8,046 nucleotides of DNA from an uncultured Solirubrobacter sp. (lineage in GTDB: Bacteria; Actinomycetota; Thermoleophilia; Solirubrobacterales; Solirubrobacteraceae). The translations under genes and the position numbers were made by a program. Below are positions 5,245-8,046 of this stretch, piece after piece. The DNA is taken from the NCBI GenBank assembly GCA_937871635.1, contig CALMNS010000518.1, positions 1-8,046 on the forward strand. The letters are read 5' to 3'. Numbering within the stretch: position 1 is the first letter of the stretch; the number at the start of each line of letters is the position of its first letter. The notes under the pieces were generated by a model. It saw only the letters and a program-made list of their open reading frames with translations, was not told the DNA's origin and did not search any database.

Positions 5245-6212
5245 CGCTGCGCTGGGGCCTGCTGTCCACGGCGCGCATCAACGGCGCGATCCTGGACGCC
5301 GCGCACCGGACGGACGCCGCGGCGATCGTCGCCGTCGCCTCGCGCGACGGCGACCGCGCCGAGGCGTACGCGCGCCGGCACGGGATCGCCCGGGCCCACG
5401 CCTCCTACGAGGCGCTGCTCGACGACCCGGATGTCGACGCGGTCTACGTCCCGCTCCCCAACGCGCTGCACGTCGACTGGGCGGTCCGCGCGCTCGAGGC
5501 GGGAAAGCACGTGCTCTGCGAGAAGCCGCTCGCCCGGCGGGCGGCCGACGCCGAGCGCGCCTTCGACGCGGCCGACGCCGCCCGGCGCTTCCTGAGCGAG
5601 GCGTTCATGTGGCGCCACCACCCGCAGACGCTGCGCCTGCGCGAGCTCCTCGACGAGGGCGCGATCGGCGAGCTGCGGACGATCCGGGCGGCGTTCTCCT
5701 TCTCGCTCGACGAGCCGGGCGACGTGCGCCTGTCGGCCGCGCTCGACGGCGGGGCGCTGATGGACGTGGGGTGCTACTGCCTGAGCGGCGCCCGGCTGGT
5801 CGCCGGCGCAGAGCCCGAGCGCGTGGCGGGGGAGCAGGTCATCGGCGGCGACGGGGTGGACGTGGCGTTCGCCGCGACGCTGCGCTTCGCAGGCGACGTC
5901 CTCGCCGTCTTCGACTGCGGCTTCCGCGGCCCGCGCGAGCACTGGCTCGAGGTGGCCGGGACCGCGGGGACCCTGCGGATCGCCGATCCGTGGCACGGAC
6001 GGGCGCCGGGCATCGAGCTCGTCCGCGACGGGGAGGCCGAGCACGTCGCGTGCGAGCCGGCCGACCCCTACGCCCTCGAGCTCGAGGACTTCGCGGCCGC
6101 CGTCGCCGGAGACCGCCCGCCGCGGCTGGGCCGCGAGGACGCGCTGGGCCAGGCCCGCGCGATCGAAGCCTTGTACGAGTCGGCCTCTGAGGGGAGCACG
6201 GTGTGGCTTTGA
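5241..6212 (+). CDS. Gfo/Idh/MocA-family NAD(P)-dependent oxidoreductase, possible sugar dehydrogenase
   Basis: This 323-residue protein is of normal family length. An N-terminal Rossmann domain (LRWGLLSTARIN near residues 3-14) carries VPLPNALHVDWAVRALEAGKHVLCEKPLA, where K95 of the EKP motif is the catalytic lysine expected in this family. The C-terminal alpha/beta domain includes EAFMWRHHPQ and GGALMDVGCYCLSGARL. The latter is typical of the branch containing NADP-dependent D-xylose 1-dehydrogenases and dihydrodiol dehydrogenases. It could oxidise an aldopentose to the lactone or interconvert sugar epimers or polyols; the sequence alone does not decide. The GTG start overlaps the xylH stop (GTGA), and the end overlaps the next gene by 10 nt. 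Its place between transporter and isomerase/kinase genes says it acts on the imported sugar or a linked compound. No sugar lactonase or dehydratase is in the window to complete an oxidative route. Confidence 0.88.
   Translation: MTLRWGLLSTARINGAILDAAHRTDAAAIVAVASRDGDRAEAYARRHGIARAHASYEALLDDPDVDAVYVPLPNALHVDWAVRALEAGKHVLCEKPLARRAADAERAFDAADAARRFLSEAFMWRHHPQTLRLRELLDEGAIGELRTIRAAFSFSLDEPGDVRLSAALDGGALMDVGCYCLSGARLVAGAEPERVAGEQVIGGDGVDVAFAATLRFAGDVLAVFDCGFRGPREHWLEVAGTAGTLRIADPWHGRAPGIELVRDGEAEHVACEPADPYALELEDFAAAVAGDRPPRLGREDALGQARAIEALYESASEGSTVWL
6189..6196 (+). promoter_or_regulatory. Ribosome binding site deciding the isomerase-like gene start
   Basis: GAGGGGAG within the end of the oxidoreductase gene lies 6 nt before GTG at 6203. 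It supports that GTG, rather than a later codon, as the start of the TIM-barrel gene despite the 10-nt overlap. Confidence 0.65.
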
Positions 6213-7203
6213 AGACCAGCCTGGGGATCTGGGCGCTGGGCGGGATGGTGACCCGGTTCGTCCCGGGCGGCTACCAGCCCGACAAGGGGCGCGAGAGCAT
6301 GCCCGAGAAGGTCACCCGCGCGGTGTCGGGCCTCGGGGACCTGATGGACGACTACGAGTTCCACTACCCCGGCGAGCTCAACTTCGAGAACCTCGACGCG
6401 GTCCGCGGCGCGCTCGACGGGCACGGGATCTACACGATCTGCTCCGGCCTGCACGTCGACGAGCGCTTCGCCCGCGGCGGCCTCACCTCGCTCGACGACG
6501 GGATCCGCGGCGAGGCGCTGCGGCTCAACGCCGAGGCGGCCGACCTGGCCGGCGAGGTCGGCGCGCACATGGTCATCTGGCCCGGCGGCGAGGGCTACAA
6601 CTACCCGTTCCAGGTGCCCTACGCGGAGGTGTGGGCGCGGCTGCTCGACGGCATCGCCGACTGCGCCGAGCGGCTGGCCGGGCACGGGCGGACGCTCTTC
6701 CTCGAGCACAAGAACTCCGAGCCGGCGATGAAGATCCACATGGGCAACGTCGGGATGACCCTGCACGTCATCCACAAGCTGCGCGCCCGCGGGATCGACA
6801 ACGTCAAGGTCAACATGGACTGGCAGCACCTGATCATGAACGGCGAGCACCTCGCCGAGTACGCGGCGCTCCTGCATGCCGAGGACCTCCTCGGCCACCA
6901 GCACGCCAACTCGGGCTGGGGCACCTTCGACGACGACAACGTCGTCGGGGCGACCGCCTTCATGGAGACGCTCGAGCTGGCCCTCGAGCTCCAGCGGGCG
7001 GGCTACGGCTCGGACGGCGAGCGGCTGGGCTTCGACCTGTACCCGTACACGGAGGACCAGGTGGAGGCGGTGCGGCGCAGCGTCCTGAACTGGCGCTTCA
7101 TCGAGACGGTGGCCGGGCGGATCGACGAGCCCGCGCTGCGCGAGGCGCAGTCGCGCAAGGACGCGATGCGGGCCAACGAGCTCGTCTACGCCGCGCTGGG
7201 CGC

Positions 7204-7207
<4 letters not shown>
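6203..7207 (+). CDS. Xylose isomerase-like TIM-barrel protein (sugar isomerase/epimerase family)
   Basis: This 334-residue protein belongs to the xylose isomerase-like/AP endonuclease 2 TIM-barrel superfamily. It probably interconverts an aldose and ketose, or epimerises a sugar, with a divalent metal. Recognisable pieces, in order, are FHYPGELNFENL (about 51-62), MVIWPGGEGYNYPF (about 117-130; reminiscent of the WGGREG segment of XylA), FLEHKNSEP with E168, VNMDWQH with D206 and H209, GHQHANSGWGTFDDDN with H232 and H234, and FDLYPY with D278. The acidic and histidine residues on successive strands are plausible metal ligands, assigned by eye. It is shorter than classical XylA (about 390-440 residues) and lacks that protein's standard strings, so it is not called xylA. 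Gene order just before xylulokinase, with a 4-nt ATGA overlap, makes it the best candidate for the isomerase step. An epimerase or an isomerase for another pentose is the main alternative. Confidence 0.85.

Positions 7208-8046
<839 letters not shown>

Overview
The window comes from a very GC-rich genome with strong G/C preference at third codon positions, GTG starts, a leaderless-looking promoter and ATGA/GTGA gene overlaps. This fits a high-GC actinobacterium. A Thermoleophilia/Solirubrobacterales-type host is my guess from overall style, not something the sequence proves.

Layout: positions 1-632 are poorly organised. The only coding signal I trust at all is the start of a small minus-strand protein running off the left edge (135->1). 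The rest up to 632 has no convincing gene. At 633-725 on the minus strand lies a well-formed selenocysteine tRNA (selC): UCA anticodon, 8-bp acceptor stem, 5-bp T stem, 4-nt D loop and long variable arm. A divergent control region follows (726-846). It holds a TTGACA -35 box overlapped by an inverted repeat GTTTGT-N11-ACAAAC, a likely operator.

From 847 to the right edge there is one tightly packed plus-strand operon for uptake and catabolism of D-xylose or a close relative. In order it encodes a ROK-family repressor, a XylF-like lipoprotein sugar-binding protein, a single-domain XylG-type ATPase, a XylH-type permease, a Gfo/Idh/MocA-family NAD(P) oxidoreductase, a xylose-isomerase-like TIM-barrel protein, and a xylulokinase cut by the window end. 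After the 20-nt ROK-xylF gap, every junction overlaps by 1-10 nt, so the genes are almost certainly co-transcribed and translationally coupled.

How it may work: XylF captures the sugar outside the membrane and XylGH imports it. The TIM-barrel protein is the obvious candidate to isomerise it to the ketose, and XylB phosphorylates D-xylulose to D-xylulose 5-phosphate for the pentose phosphate pathway. The ROK protein would release its operator when the sugar or a derivative is present. No classical xylA is in the window. A non-classical isomerase-family protein plus an oxidoreductase occupy the place where xylA would be expected. With selC, this is the part most worth testing.
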